Shown here in pieces: positions 1 to 12,800 of a DNA stretch of 64,000 nucleotides; the first letter of the stretch is position 1; each line of letters opens with the position of its first letter. The position numbers and the translations under genes were made by a program. The DNA is from Serilophus lunatus. Its lineage: Eukaryota > Chordata > Aves > Passeriformes > Eurylaimidae. The notes under the pieces are model-generated. The model was given only the letters and a program-made list of their open reading frames with translations, was not told where the DNA came from and searched no databases. The DNA lies in assembly GCA_013399895.1 (NCBI GenBank), contig VXBA01000395.1, positions 1-64,000 of the forward strand, in the 5' to 3' direction.

Positions 1-645
1 GCATATCAGACAAACAGCTCTTTGTAGTCCATGAAAAAATAATCAGAAGTCCACTTTTCTTGCAATACCTTGCACTCAGAGTCAATTTTTCTTTTTTTTG
101 ACATGATGGTGCGCGCGCTTCCCACTGGTGCTGGCTTGGTTGTCCTGCCTGGGANTCCTGCCTGGGAGCTGGAGGGAGGGAGGCTGTGGTGGTTTAGAAC
201 CACGACTTCACTATGCAAGGGCTCACTAAAATGATGACAGAAGGCTGAACAAAATTAACAGCAGGGAAAACAGTTTATTTGCCCCGGGGGCTTTACTAGG
301 AAACAAACTTAAGGGGAACCCCCCAAACTTAACACAAAGATAACCCCTCGGGGCCTCGAGGCGCCATCACCTCGCTGGCCGCGGGCACTCCGGGGATGCC
401 CTGGAGCGACCGCTGCTGCCGCCCCCAGGGATCCCCCGCAGGAGGGACCCCCTGGGTGGGGGGGCCACTGGGTTGCCCCTACGGCCACGCTCCCAAGGCT
501 GCTGCCCCCATCGGGACCAGGGGACCCCGTGCCGGCCCCCTCCCCGGGCAGCACAGAGGTGGGGGGGTCTGTAAATACCAGTGGGCCAGATTGAGAACCC
601 TGGGGGGCCGTATCTGGCCCGTGGGCCGTAGTTTGAGGACCTCTG
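1..645 (-). mobile_element. hAT-superfamily (Charlie-like) DNA transposon, 5' end, continues beyond window start
   Basis: Read on the minus strand, the element starts at 645 with CAGAGGTCCTCAAACTACGG and a GGCCCRYGGGCC-type palindromic block, typical of hAT/Charlie terminal inverted repeats. A GC- and CpG-rich leader (about 310-560) follows, then the start of a transposase-like reading frame. An 8-bp candidate target-site duplicate, gtttagat, flanks it at 646-653; its partner is outside the window. It is markedly GC-richer than its surroundings. Confidence 0.7.
6..104 (-). pseudogene. 5' fragment of a hAT transposase-like gene
   Basis: From ATG at 104 the minus strand reads MSKKRKIDSECKVLQEKW and then TSDYFFMDYKELFV before a TGA at 8-6. 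This resembles the N-terminus of hAT/Charlie transposases and their domesticated relatives such as GTF2IRD2-like proteins, in which a zinc-binding (BED-like) motif would follow. The stop comes just before that motif is expected, so this copy is probably decayed or frameshifted. An in-frame ATG also lies further upstream, at 218. Confidence 0.55.
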
Positions 646-736
646 GTTTAGATGATGGGTTGCTGTTGGATTATAGGTTGGATTTGAGGATCTCTAAGGT
701 CTCTTCCAATGTCGCTGATACTGTGATACTGTGACA
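646..736 (+). mobile_element. CR1 LINE 3' end fragment
   Basis: Contains the CR1-like tail text GATCTCTAAGGTCTCTTCCA followed by a short tandem tgatactg-type 3' repeat ending at about 736. The hAT terminus abuts it, suggesting insertion into or next to the CR1. Confidence 0.55.
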
Positions 737-2746
737 TTTCAGTGTTTCTTGAGTTCCCATTCATTCTTCACACAATTGCAACAGTTGCATAGATTTCATA
801 CAGCAAGAGCAATATACTGACAGCTGCCTTCCCATTGTAAAGTCAACACAGGAGCAAGAGAAGCCCAGGATAGATCCCAGAGCCAGAAGGTAGTTTTATT
901 CATCTAATCTCTAGGTATGTAGACAGTGAGCAGTACCATAGCAACTATCTGAGCCACTTGAATGAGTGAGATACAGAGATAGCAAGACTTGTTACTTATA
1001 CAGCACCTTTTATTGGAAAATTAAAAAATGTCAGATACCAGTTTCATTTAGTAGGTAAACTGCATTCTTTTGTTGATATGGAGGTGCCATAAAACCTTTC
1101 TTTTTGTCATTGGGATACATCTACACGATTGAGACTGTTGGCAACAAATAAGTAAAACAGACAGAGGTTGTAAAGAAAAAAAAAGAACAAGCCAAGGGGA
1201 TAAAAACATACTAAACGAATGAAGAACTGGTCTATTAGCAGAGCCAAGCCAAAACTTGGCAGCTCTATAAACCAGCTAACACAGAAATAAATGAAAGTCC
1301 AAACAATAGGAACAAATCTGGAACAAATAAAATCATGAACCCAAAAATATTACAAATTGATTGTAAAGATAAAAATGCCTTTTGAATTAATTGTGTCCCT
1401 GTAGTTTATTCTCTTGCACTCTTTGCTTCTGGGAAGATTCTGTATCTGAAAAAGCCATATGAAGTATATTCATAGAACAGTACAAATGGAAATAAATATT
1501 TCTCACTTGAAATAATGACACAAAATTGTCTCTTTGTTATTAGCTGGTTTTCCTCTGAATCATCTTAAACTTCTAGTCAGACAGCAAAGTTAAAATAAAT
1601 TATTTCATCATGCTGCAGCATATTTCTTAACTGTGTAATTCTTTCCTTTGCAGAATGCAGGTACTGAGCAGATTGTGGTTCTATGTGTCAGCATTTCCCT
1701 GGTGACTATGAATTGCAGAATTTACATTTTGACTAAAAGGATGTAGTTATTTTTATAGATAAAAAAATCTTTTTTTTGCAAACTGACTCCACATAGTCCT
1801 GCTCAGTGCCAAGAAAACTATACTCTGCGTCTGAAGCAAAATGTAGACTATATCAATGAGGCCATCTCTGAAGCTTAATTATGAGATAATAGTTGCAACT
1901 TCTAATTTCAGGCTTAATCAGCTTTATGACATTCAGCTTCACAGCACAGAACTAGTGTGAATGCAGTAGGAAAGGTTTTTGCCATTTGAACATTGCCATT
2001 CCCTTGGCACACGCTTGGCCACCATCAGGGCTTGCTCAGCAGTAGTACAGCCATCGCAGGGACTATTCAGCAGGGAAAAGGGCACATGCCAGATCACCTC
2101 TTCCCTCATGGCTGCAGGCGCTGATAGATCTCCCTGTGGTGATTAAAGCCAGAGATCTCCCGAGTGCCACATTAGCCAAGGTCTCAAGTTAGCCAACCTG
2201 AGGTAAAATCCTGTCCAATGTAAGAGAAATTTGTAGTGTTTACATTAGTGACTGAGCAGGACAAATTTGTCAGATAGCTAAAATTAAGAATGTATTCCTT
2301 CTTTATTTAAACCTTTCCAATTTAAACATTTTCTCCTTAGAAATAAATCAGCTAATAAAACCATAGTGTTCTATCATTGCAAGACTGTCATTTAAACTTG
2401 TCCTCCATATCACAATGGATGTAGGCCAACTATGGTTTAGAGGCCCAGCAAATGGCAAGCCAAGTTTGATATTTCAGTCAATTAATAGCATTGGTATTTA
2501 TGCAGGAATGAAGCTGAAAGTGCAAATAAGGCCAGTGACTAAACCTTTACAGCAATTATATTTAATAAGGTACTGCATGTTATTTACAGAAAAGATAGAT
2601 CACACAATTCCTACACATAAATGCACACAAAGTGTAAAGACAAAACCTGCACTCCCATAACATGCTAAACAAAATAAATAAAATGGAATTATTTTGGCAC
2701 AATAAGTATTACATAAATAAATATTCTAGAACATAATGAATTAACA
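737..2746. other. downstream flank of RAPGEF4
   Basis: AT-rich sequence with stop-rich frames. No coding exon, RNA gene or clear repeat was recognised. It may include distal 3' UTR if a later polyadenylation site is used. Confidence 0.6.
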
Positions 2747-2752
2747 TTTATT
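2747..2752 (-). terminator. RAPGEF4: candidate RAPGEF4 polyadenylation signal (AATAAA)
   Basis: First canonical AATAAA on the minus strand downstream of the stop codon, giving a 3' UTR of roughly 0.95 kb. Variant ATTAAA hexamers lie nearer, around 3430 and 3335. Which one is used cannot be told from the sequence. Confidence 0.35.
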
Positions 2753-3686
2753 TACAGTCTGTTGAAAGTGCAAAACAATTGGCTGAAAATGAGGATATTT
2801 GTAAATGCTTAAGACCAGAAAATAGGTGTTAACCAGCCACAATTAATTATAGCTTGAATTTAAGGTTTTAATGTCCAGGAAAATATTTTCTTGAAATCCA
2901 TTTGTGCATATTGTGCTCTTTTTAAATCAGTCCTTTGCTACCTTTAATGCTGATTTTGACAACCTTACTTCTGTAACAGAATTTTGTAAAAACCTGATTG
3001 GTAGTTTAAAACAAAGAAGTAAAATGTAAACACAGATTAATCTATTTATCACTCAAAATATTTTCAGTCCCATCAGTTTCCTGAAATGGCCACACTGCTT
3101 GTAGTAGTAGGCAGTATAATTAAAATTAGGAATTTTTCTTATCATCTGTTGTATTTAAAATGGAAATATTTGCAAATCCTCTCTGAACTAAACTGTATCC
3201 TGGACTACTCTTGAACTCACATCTTTCATCAGATGCTTATATGCATCTTCTGCTGAGGTCAACAGTAGCTGAGCAAGCTAAACTGATGATCAGGTTTGGT
3301 CATGACTTGGGAGAGTAAATCATAAAACACAGATTTTTAATTAGGGAGAAGAAACCACTACCTACCTTAGAATTGTTTGAAACTTTTTGTGCATTTCTCA
3401 TTAACTATTCTATTTCATTGTTTGCCTTTTTTTTTAATCCATATGAGAAATCACTACATTTTAAGATGAATTAACAGTTCACAACGTGGCCACCCATATA
3501 CCTACAGCACATAAATTCTTCTTCAGCCAATGTTCTTCAACAGGCTGGTACATTGTGCGTTGCCTAAGACCTTGGAATATGTTTTTGCTTATTTTTGTAG
3601 TGGCAGTGCAGTAGCAGAGAAAGTGAAGTTCTTAACAAGTGACCTTGACAGGATAAAAGATCATTTCTCATCATCGCTTCAAATGT
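2753..3686 (-). other. RAPGEF4: probable RAPGEF4 3' UTR
   Basis: Sequence between the TAA codon and the first canonical AATAAA. AT-rich, with frames closed in all directions except short chance ORFs. The 3' limit depends on the polyadenylation site used. Confidence 0.5.
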
Positions 3687-3814
3687 TTATGCTCGACGCG
3701 GTTCCAGTCGGTGAGACATCTGTGATAAAGTTCTCTGGTTGTCAATCACATTTAATTGCCGCACATAGCTCCGAACATCCTGATGGTTCTTATTAGTTAG
3801 GGCTGCATCAGGAT
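3687..3814 (-). CDS. RAPGEF4: RAPGEF4 window exon 25 (last coding exon and stop)
   Basis: Encodes (N)PDAALTNKNHQDVRSYVRQ then LNVIDNQRTLSQMSHRLEPRRA and TAA at 3689-3687, residues 970-1011. The C-terminal tail is nearly identical to human, which ends RRP rather than RRA. Acceptor is CACCAG. The 3' UTR continues to lower coordinates. Confidence 0.97.
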
Positions 3815-6800
3815 CTGGTGAAAGAGAAATGATGTAGGATTGATACACTTACATGAACAAATGCCTGAACAGAATGCATAACTCTCTACGAGCTGTCACA
3901 GGAAAGACTAGATCCTGGTGAGTTGAAATGTTTAGAAACCACTCTCTTTGAAACCTTTCCTCCATATCTGACAGTCTTTTTTGTTATTACCCCCCAAAAT
4001 TAACTTTTTCTCTTGGATATCCTTGGCTACATTTACTAAAATTGATAGTCCTTGGTTGCAGTTTTATACATCACCTTACCAGTCAATAGCTAACAAGTAT
4101 AATTCAAAGCTGTCAATCTGCTTTTGAACCAGCAAATTTTACATAGATTCAAAATTCTTTAATTGATTTAAGTCACCTTTCATGTAATATTCCAATTTCT
4201 AGCTCAGTATTAAATATTTGTTACATTGTAGCGCATAGTGGCTGCCCCATTCAAGCCTCAGAATTTACTACCTGTTTACATTACTTAATATAAACAGCAA
4301 CAATTATGGAATACCACTGAGTTAAAAATCTGAGTATCTTCAGCCTCACAGGGAATATCTTACAATGTAATGTTACATGTGTTAGGTAACTTAAATTTGA
4401 CTAAAAAAAGATACCGAAGCATCTACTATACATGACTATGCATATATACAAAAAAGAATGGGACTTAGATCCAGTAGATCTATATACTAACATTTTGTTT
4501 TATCATATATAATGAAAATCTACTTCCATTTCTAAATATGTGGAAGTCTCACTAGTGCTTAACACATCAAAATTAAAGACACATAGCCAGAAAAACCTGG
4601 GTAGTGGGAGGAAAAAACCCAAAGAATTTCCTTTAGCTTGATCTTCTACAGTTGAGCTTTGACTGAAATAGAAACTAATTTTTGTGGAAATATATTGGTT
4701 TACATTATTTATTCTGTTGTTTGAGAAAGAGGAAGGCTGCTGTGAGTCAAAATGGATGAAGCACTGAGGAAATGCCAGTGTGACTGGGACAGACAGTGCA
4801 CATAGATGGGACGAGACCAACAGAGCAAGCTGGTCTGACCACACAGCTCTGTCATCTTACATGGCCTCAATTAGGTTCTGGTAATTATACTGACAAACAG
4901 GTTTTAAATTCATCACCTTACGTCATTTATAAATGTCATGTTTCCAGACTGGCTTCTTATTAAAACAGGGTTTATCCAAGCAAATATCTTGCACGTATCT
5001 GTGTGCTGCCTGCTAGACCACTGCTACTTCAACCATTTCTGATCCCAGTGGCTAATTTCAATTGGCTCTAGTTTGACAGATGGGTAGAGACCTCACAGAT
5101 ATTTAGCTATACATGCTTGGAAAAGAGATGGAGGAGAAGAGGTTTATTAGAGCTTCCTGAAGGATATTTCAACCTGTGAAGCACCACAGGATCCAAATAT
5201 GGAAGAATCACTGGAAACCAGGCTTGTCGATTCTGGTACACACAGAATTAGTTGTAATTACGGTAGCCACTGATGATAATGCTGACTGTGCAGATGTAAC
5301 ACACTTACTGAAGGATTGGCTTCGGCAGAATTTCACTGTCCTGACAGTATTGGCAATCATGCGCTGGAAGGAAAAGATGGGATGCAATCAGAGAACAAGT
5401 ACTGCATTTCATCATCATTTAAACAAAGCACCTAACTGTGCCTGAATGGGAAGACATATGCCAATAAAAGCAGTCATATGAATGAAAATATAATTTTAAT
5501 GCTGATACTCTCATATGTAGGGTGTGATTTGCATTTACACAGGCTCTAAATAAGCATGACTATAATTTACATGTGCTCAGAGAGCCCTTTTTTCTTGCTT
5601 GAATGCTGTAAAATGCCCTATCTAAGAATGAAAATTGGCCCCTTCAATGCGCATGTCTTTGATAACATCTTACCACATTAAAAAGTAAAAGGAATATCAT
5701 GTGGAACACTGTGGAGTATATACACAGGTTAATTTAAAGACCATCATTGCCTAACACCAAGGCTATTTCTAGAACATATTCAGCAATTAAAGAGCTTTCA
5801 CCTTTTATATGAGCATGAGTGTAAAATGTAGTCCTCCTGGAAAATGACAGTGTAATGGAGCATGTGAGGATGTGTGTTCACTGATTCCTCTGGCAGAATG
5901 CTCTATTCACAGGTGAGGTAAAACTGTGGCCCCAGCAAGTTTCATCAAACAGCCCTGATGCAGTCTTAGCCTGCACAAGTGTATCTAACACAACATGAAA
6001 AGTGGATTCACTTTTGGTGGACCCTTCTACTGAAAATTCACAAAAAAGCGCAGAAGTTACTTCAGTCTTTCTTGGCTATGCCTCCTTCTCAGTAAAAAAG
6101 ACATAATTTCATTCGGGTAAGAAAATATTAATCAGTACCCTTTGCTCTGATAAATCAGATGTTATTTTACAATAGTTTTTAAGAAAAGAAATTAAGGCAA
6201 ATCATGCAGCAAAACAATTCAGATTTAGTTCTGGACTGCAAAATCACACTGGCTTGTATGATTAGAGCCACACAGGTAATACACCCACCAGTGTGGGGGC
6301 AGAATTAGTTCTTCTGCATAATATCAAAGAAACTGAAACTTAATTCCTTAGCTAGATAGTTTGATTCAATCACTGTTAGAAGGACAACATTTGTTTCAGT
6401 TTCTTTTGCTTAGATTAAGAAAAAGTAGAGGAGGGAAATGCTATTCCCAATTAGATCTAATGTTTGTTCCAACACAGCAACATCTTTCGACACAGAATGC
6501 TCTCATCAGGCTGCTTCATACATTCTTTAAGTTTTGTGTGAGATTTAAGTTTTGTGTGAAGCTAGTTAGTTGTAACCCCTCACACAGTGGAACGATATAT
6601 CTCTTACTAGAAAATAGTAAAGCCTAGGGCATGCACTTCTCAAAATTCATACACCATTATAATCTTACATGAAAATGATGTTCTAAATAAAATATTTTTG
6701 TGAAATCTGTCATTCCAGAAGTGGAAAGCACCAATGTAAAACATTCCTTACACACATACTGAATAATCTCAGACATTTTCATGTACTGTCAAGTATACGA

Positions 6801-9800
6801 ATACAGGTATGGCTACTGGTCAGCATATGAAACACTACTGATATATCATGTACTGAAAGTTTGTGGATTACACCTCATATTATCAAATGGAAGTGTAGTT
6901 ATTCCGAAACTGACCTAAAATGTCTTGATTCTAAAACACACTTTCCCCAAAGATCTAGGGAATTTGGATATGGGCCTGCTTATATTTTTCCTAGTCATAT
7001 GCATTTACATGTGAAAAATAAGTAGAATTAAAGTAAGAATAAGTTTTATCTTATGTTAATTTTCATACCTCTTTAAGCCATGCTTACTGGGCAGATTTTC
7101 TAAGGTATTTACCTTGCAAGCATTCTCACAGGAGCTTGGCATTAAGCGTGTGAATAAGCTCCATTGACTTCAACAGAACCTCTTAAATATTCAAAGATAA
7201 GCACCCACTACAACACTGGACTGAGACAGAACATGTCACACTGTGTGTTTTTCAAGTCTAACCCAATCAAATGATAATCAAAACAACACAAACACATAAA
7301 CAAGACTGTTTCATACCTCTATGGATTCATATTTAGCCCTGCTATGTGATGCTGCTATTTTGATTTATACTAGTTCAAAAAGTACTCACCTACAATAACT
7401 GTTTCAAGGACAGACCAAAATTGAATTGAACCAGCCAGCATGATGAAGTTTTAAGACTGTCTAACTTCAAAGGAAGCTTTGCTAAGGACACTTCTTTTTT
7501 ATGAAAATAGCTATGTGCTTCCTAGATGGATTGTTGCTACACATCATTATTTTTCACACACATAAATCTTTAGGTTTTGAAGCCTCATTTCATAATAATC
7601 TTTGGAGCTAGACTGTAGGTTCAGGGTTTGATTATCCTATTAAGCTTCATATATGAAAACTTAAGATTTATTACAAAGTGTGTTCTTTGGATCAATTTTA
7701 CTCTTTTTTTTTCTTTTGTGTGGAATTTGTTCTCAAAAAAACCATAGCACTCAGAATAAATATTGTAATCCTATACTATACTAAAAGACAATTCATGTGT
7801 GTACTGAAGGTTTTTAGAAAGTTTTCCCTATTTCCAAATTTCTCATTATATGGGCTCTTCCTTTCCAAGGAAAACCAAAGTGGCAATGGACTTGTCTGAC
7901 TTCTGGTTAAAGGCTTAACTGCCTGGCTTACTTCAGTTGGCTGAAAGACTTCATTTTAAGGGGTTACTTTACCTATTCCTGAGGATAATGTGATTCAATC
8001 TGTGCATACAGAAGTGTCCTGGCACTCATAAAACACAAATGAATGAGGAACTGGGTGTTAAGGCTGAATAAATGGAGAAACTGTGCCCCAAAAGCAGCAT
8101 CACAACCCAATGGGGAGATTCTGAAGCATTATGTATCCTCAAAGAGCTCCTTTCAAATTGCTTTTTTTCCAAATGCCATTGTACTGCCTAATAATGTCTA
8201 AGCTCATAACAGCTCCTCTTTGTGAGGTGCGAAATGAACAGAAAAACAGCATATGAAACAAAAGAGAATTTCCCTTCCTGAATCTTGTAGATAAGTTGGA
8301 TTGTCTTCTTTTCATGCAAGAAAACTAGAAACATGTACAGAAAAAATGTTCAGATGGAAATTTAATTGCGTGCTCCTTACAATTTTTCTTCAAAATGAGA
8401 ATTACCTCTAGTCAATGCCTGCAAAGATTAACCTGTCTTTACTCACAGTGCTGAGAAAGACCACTGTTGAAAAGCCATACAAACCTTAATTTGGATCTTT
8501 CTGAAATAGAACCAACTGCACAATATAACAAGCAATGGCTACTACCAGCATGCTACATGTACACAGCAATACCCTTTCAAGTTTTACATGGTCTGGAATT
8601 GTGGCAGCAGGCCAGCACATTATCTTCTAATCCATTCTAAACCCAGGTTGCTAAATATTATAAATATTCATATATGCCATAGAAAGCTACTAAGGCTTTA
8701 GTCACACACTTTTTGCATAATCTTTATGTTCCAAAAATGAAATAATGTTTGCCCTTTTTTTTTTTTTTGGCGTATGGATCAGATGGTGAATTCGCTTTTG
8801 TTCCTCTCCACAAAACCTGAAAACGAATATGCACAAATTCTCTAATCCTCATTTCACACCTGAAAGGTGAAGAGGCTTGACAAAAAGTGCACCATGACAA
8901 AAAGTCAGCACCACGGCACTGTCTTGTGCCTGTCCATGGCAGGTCAGCACTTTCAGAGATTCTTCCTGACTTCTGCTCCCTCTGCAGGTTCCATTTCTGG
9001 ATAGTGTTGACAAGAAGATGGTGCTACAGAAAGTGATCTTTGTTCAGTCTGTCTGATGATTTAAGAAATGGCACTGATAAAGTTCCCAAAGAACTGCATC
9101 TTCCCTCTGTCTATGAACACAAAATTCTGTACTGGCAGTCAGAGTGCAGAATTATGCAGCTGAGGTTTGAAAAAAGCAGAAATCAGTAAGTGGTCAAGAA
9201 TATGAAATATTGCCTGTCCCTAGGGAGAGTCATGCTCAGTACTTTATTCACTTTCCTCTCTCTTCTTTCCCTGGCAAGGCATAATTCTAGGAAAGGGCTT
9301 TTAAATTTTTTCTAAATATATGGCTATAAAAGCAGTGTCACTTGAATGTTATATATTGCCATGTACTGAACTGCAGGTTGTAGCTTGTCCTATATCTGCT
9401 AAATCATACAGAGTTTATAGGAACTATTACTACTGACAGTTTTGGGTGCTTGCCTTCACCTGAAAAGAGGGTCATTCTAGATCACAAACTAATTGTGTTT
9501 GCTGCCTATTGCCACCTTTTATCTTTCACATATTTACAGCTCTCAAAATGTCTCCCACCTGCCAAACTAAAGCTGCAGCATTTAAAAAAACTTGACAAGT
9601 CTTGTTCCTTTGTGACAAATATGTCTTCAGTTATTACATAGACGACTCTTCTAAAGCATCACTTCCAGCTAACATCTACAATCAACTCACTAGTGAAGAA
9701 GAGATAGTTTAGTGTCATGGAATATATGCCAAACTAGAAGGTACATCTGAGTAAACCATGGTGGAAACAGCTTGTAACCTGTCTCCATCAGCTTCTTGCA

Positions 9801-12800
9801 CTAAGATAAGTAAAAGACCTTCGATACTTCTCAAAAGTCATGTCTTGTTTGGTATTGAAGACAAAGCCTTTTACTAATGACTTACACTACTAAGATCAGT
9901 AATTTAGTTACTCTGTCAACTTACTGACAAAAGTATAAATAATATTTTCCAGGCTGGATTTAAAGGCCAAATGCTTGTTTCCTCCACTGGCCAAGGGAGC
10001 CCTGCCCTTACCCCTTGCTGCATACAATATGCATAGTAAAGAGCACAAGTACAGTGCAAATACAAAGAGTAAGAGCATACCTATTTCTGACACATTCAAT
10101 AATGTTTGCCCACATCTTGTACAAACCAAATGGGTCTATTTACAAACTTCCCTCTTTACCTTTAGCTGTGGCTCTGCCAGACATGGTTATTCTCTTTCCT
10201 GGCTAGCTGTCCCTATCCTCCCACTCCTCACAGTCTCCTCCAAATAAGGCATCAATGGGGATCTGAAGATGGGGAAGGGGAAGAAGGAGCGGGCAGTCAC
10301 AAAGGCAGCAGCAGGTGAAGCTCAGCAGTGCTCTGCAGAGCGATGTTCCCCTAATACTGCAAATAACACAGTAATGTCACTACACTCCTGAAAAGATCAA
10401 TTAATAGGCAAGTGTAGCAGGAAAAAATTCCTTTTTAACTAGAGTTGCTAAAAAAGACTAGGCCAATGTGGTTTCGCACCGTCTGTCTGTTTTTCCCTTC
10501 TTCTCCAGATAATTTTGTTCAACTTGAAAAAAGAATCCAGAGTTTTCAAACACAAGGCAGCTCCTACCAATTTTCCGTGAAAACAGATGGCTGGGGACAA
10601 GAGAAAGATTGTGTAAGTGTCCTCCTGTCTCCTTCAGGAAAAAGGCTGTAGTGCAAGTTCCTATGTTATGACAAAAGCCCATTCACACAGAATTCCCCAG
10701 CCATGAAGAAACGACACATGCCTCAGCCACAAGGAAAGCTCTGAGCAGAGCTCAGGCAGCCATGAAACACAAACGTTTAGGAAACTAGGCCTCGCTGTTT
10801 TTGGCACTCAGGGGTTAGAGTCCTGGCTCAGACACTGCCTCACAGCTCCTGCATGTTTTAAGATGCTTCGTTTAATATAAATAATAACAGAAACATCATG
10901 AAACAGAAAAGATTTAAAGGAAGCTGTTTCAGCTGAAAAGATGTCACTAGATCAAACTTCTACTTTTGGCTGCCAGTTACAGGAATAAAGTTGTCAGCAG
11001 CACATCAGCTGTCGGGATCAGAGCTCTGTGGTGAGAATGCAGACACGATGCCAGAGGCTGTTCTCAGTTTCACCACTGTGCTTACATGAGAGTCAAAGGG
11101 ACCCACCTCCTCCAGTGGCAAATGACAACACCAATGGCAACTACCCAGATATTGTTATTCATAAAGCTCAGTAAACATTAGAGTTAGGATAGATCGAGGG
11201 AAACAATTTTCCAAAGAATGAAGATGTTTTAGAAAGAACAAGTAAGGGTGGCTCCCAGCAATATTCAGAGGAATCTCCATCTGCTTGTGACAGAACATCA
11301 TGGAGCAGAACAGAGAGAAACAACAAATGGCAGGACATGATTCCTGTGAGGAAATCTGGTTTCTTCTTTTCTCCTGAAAACAGCAGATTTATCACAGATT
11401 TACCTTGGATTTATCCTTACGTAAAGGAGTAAAATTTATCTGAGAGTTATCTGGCTGAGTGGTCTTGTCTTTGCTAGTTAATATCTGGCAATTATGTGTG
11501 GATATGATAGTTGTAGGCTCAGCACAAGTAGGTGGCATTGACTGAGGTTTAACAGTAGGCTTTTCTTCTTTGCTTGACCTGATGACACAAGAAAAAGCTA
11601 AAACATGCCAAGTCCACATTAGGATTTGAATGAATTATGTGGGTGGAATTTGAATACAGGTTGCTTTGAACAGCTCTGGGTTGAAAGAGGCAGTAAAAAC
11701 ACCATGGAAGGATGTGGAACAGCTAGTGAAGAATAATAAAAATACCAAAGATAAACTTGTAGTAAGGCCAGCAGAAAAAGCAGAGTGGGCTTTTAGGTAG
11801 AGCACCAACTGAAGAAAGGTTTAAAATACTGAAAAAGGAGAGTATTTCCCTTTCTGTTGAGTGGAGGAACATGAGACATAATATTGACACTTTAAAAAAG
11901 ATGTAGCATGAAAAAAATTTTTTTTCAGGACTATTTCTACATGACAAATCTGGGTTGAACTTCTGTCTATGGAAGTGCTTACAGGAGAACTCCTGCCTCA
12001 TGTAATGGCTTTTACACATAGTCAGGCATAAAGAAGAACCTGAGGCATAGAGCTCTAAGGCTGGCAGATGTACTGGCTCTTCTGGCTCAGGAGGTGTAAA
12101 TAGGCCAAGTGAGGTGGAGATGTTTGAGCCAGCCACAGAGCCATGGCTATAGCAATGCAGCTGCCATTCTCCTCATTTGGAGGTGCTCCAACTCAGTCAG
12201 AGATCCCTCTGTGTTCCCCAGAGTATTCACTATCTACACTAAACTATATATATTTATCTACCTAATTAGAGCAGTCAATCCAGAAAAAATAGTCCTTTTC
12301 TGCAGGTAGAAGACTCAAGGACTTTGGAAGGACATGGCAACATAAGCTGTGTATGCAATTACAGAATGTCACTATTGCAAAGTGAGGTCAGGCTCTTACT
12401 CAGGCATTAGTACTGCCATTTACTCACAAGAAAGTCTGATCTTAGTAGAGGAGTATTTTCACCCTAGGACAGAAGCTGTTCTGGAGCTACAGATTAAAAT
12501 CTAAGAGAATTCACTCAAAGTGATAACCACTTGTTGATCACAAGTTTTTTTAAAGAGATGAAAGTCCTCCTTTTCCCTGTCTGCAATTATCAGTACTCAC
12601 AGGGCCAGACAAGGTCCTCCACAGTGCAGCGGATATAACCAAGGAGTGGTTCTGGTTACTGTAGTACTAAGAACAAGCATATATAGGTGCCAGAGGAGAT
12701 ATGCTCTCACATGACTGATGAATGGATGAGAGGACACAGCCTCAAGTTATGCCAAGGGAGGTTTAGGCTGGATGTGAGGAAAAATTTCTTTACTGTAAGG

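Noticed and set aside
3530..3796. 88-codon plus-strand open frame over the last RAPGEF4 exon
   Set aside because: It is the antisense shadow of the conserved minus-strand coding exon.
11723..12136. 137-codon open frame on the minus strand
   Set aside because: No recognisable motif, intronic, low-complexity hydrophobic end and no supporting splice or promoter context; length is reachable by chance in 64 kb.
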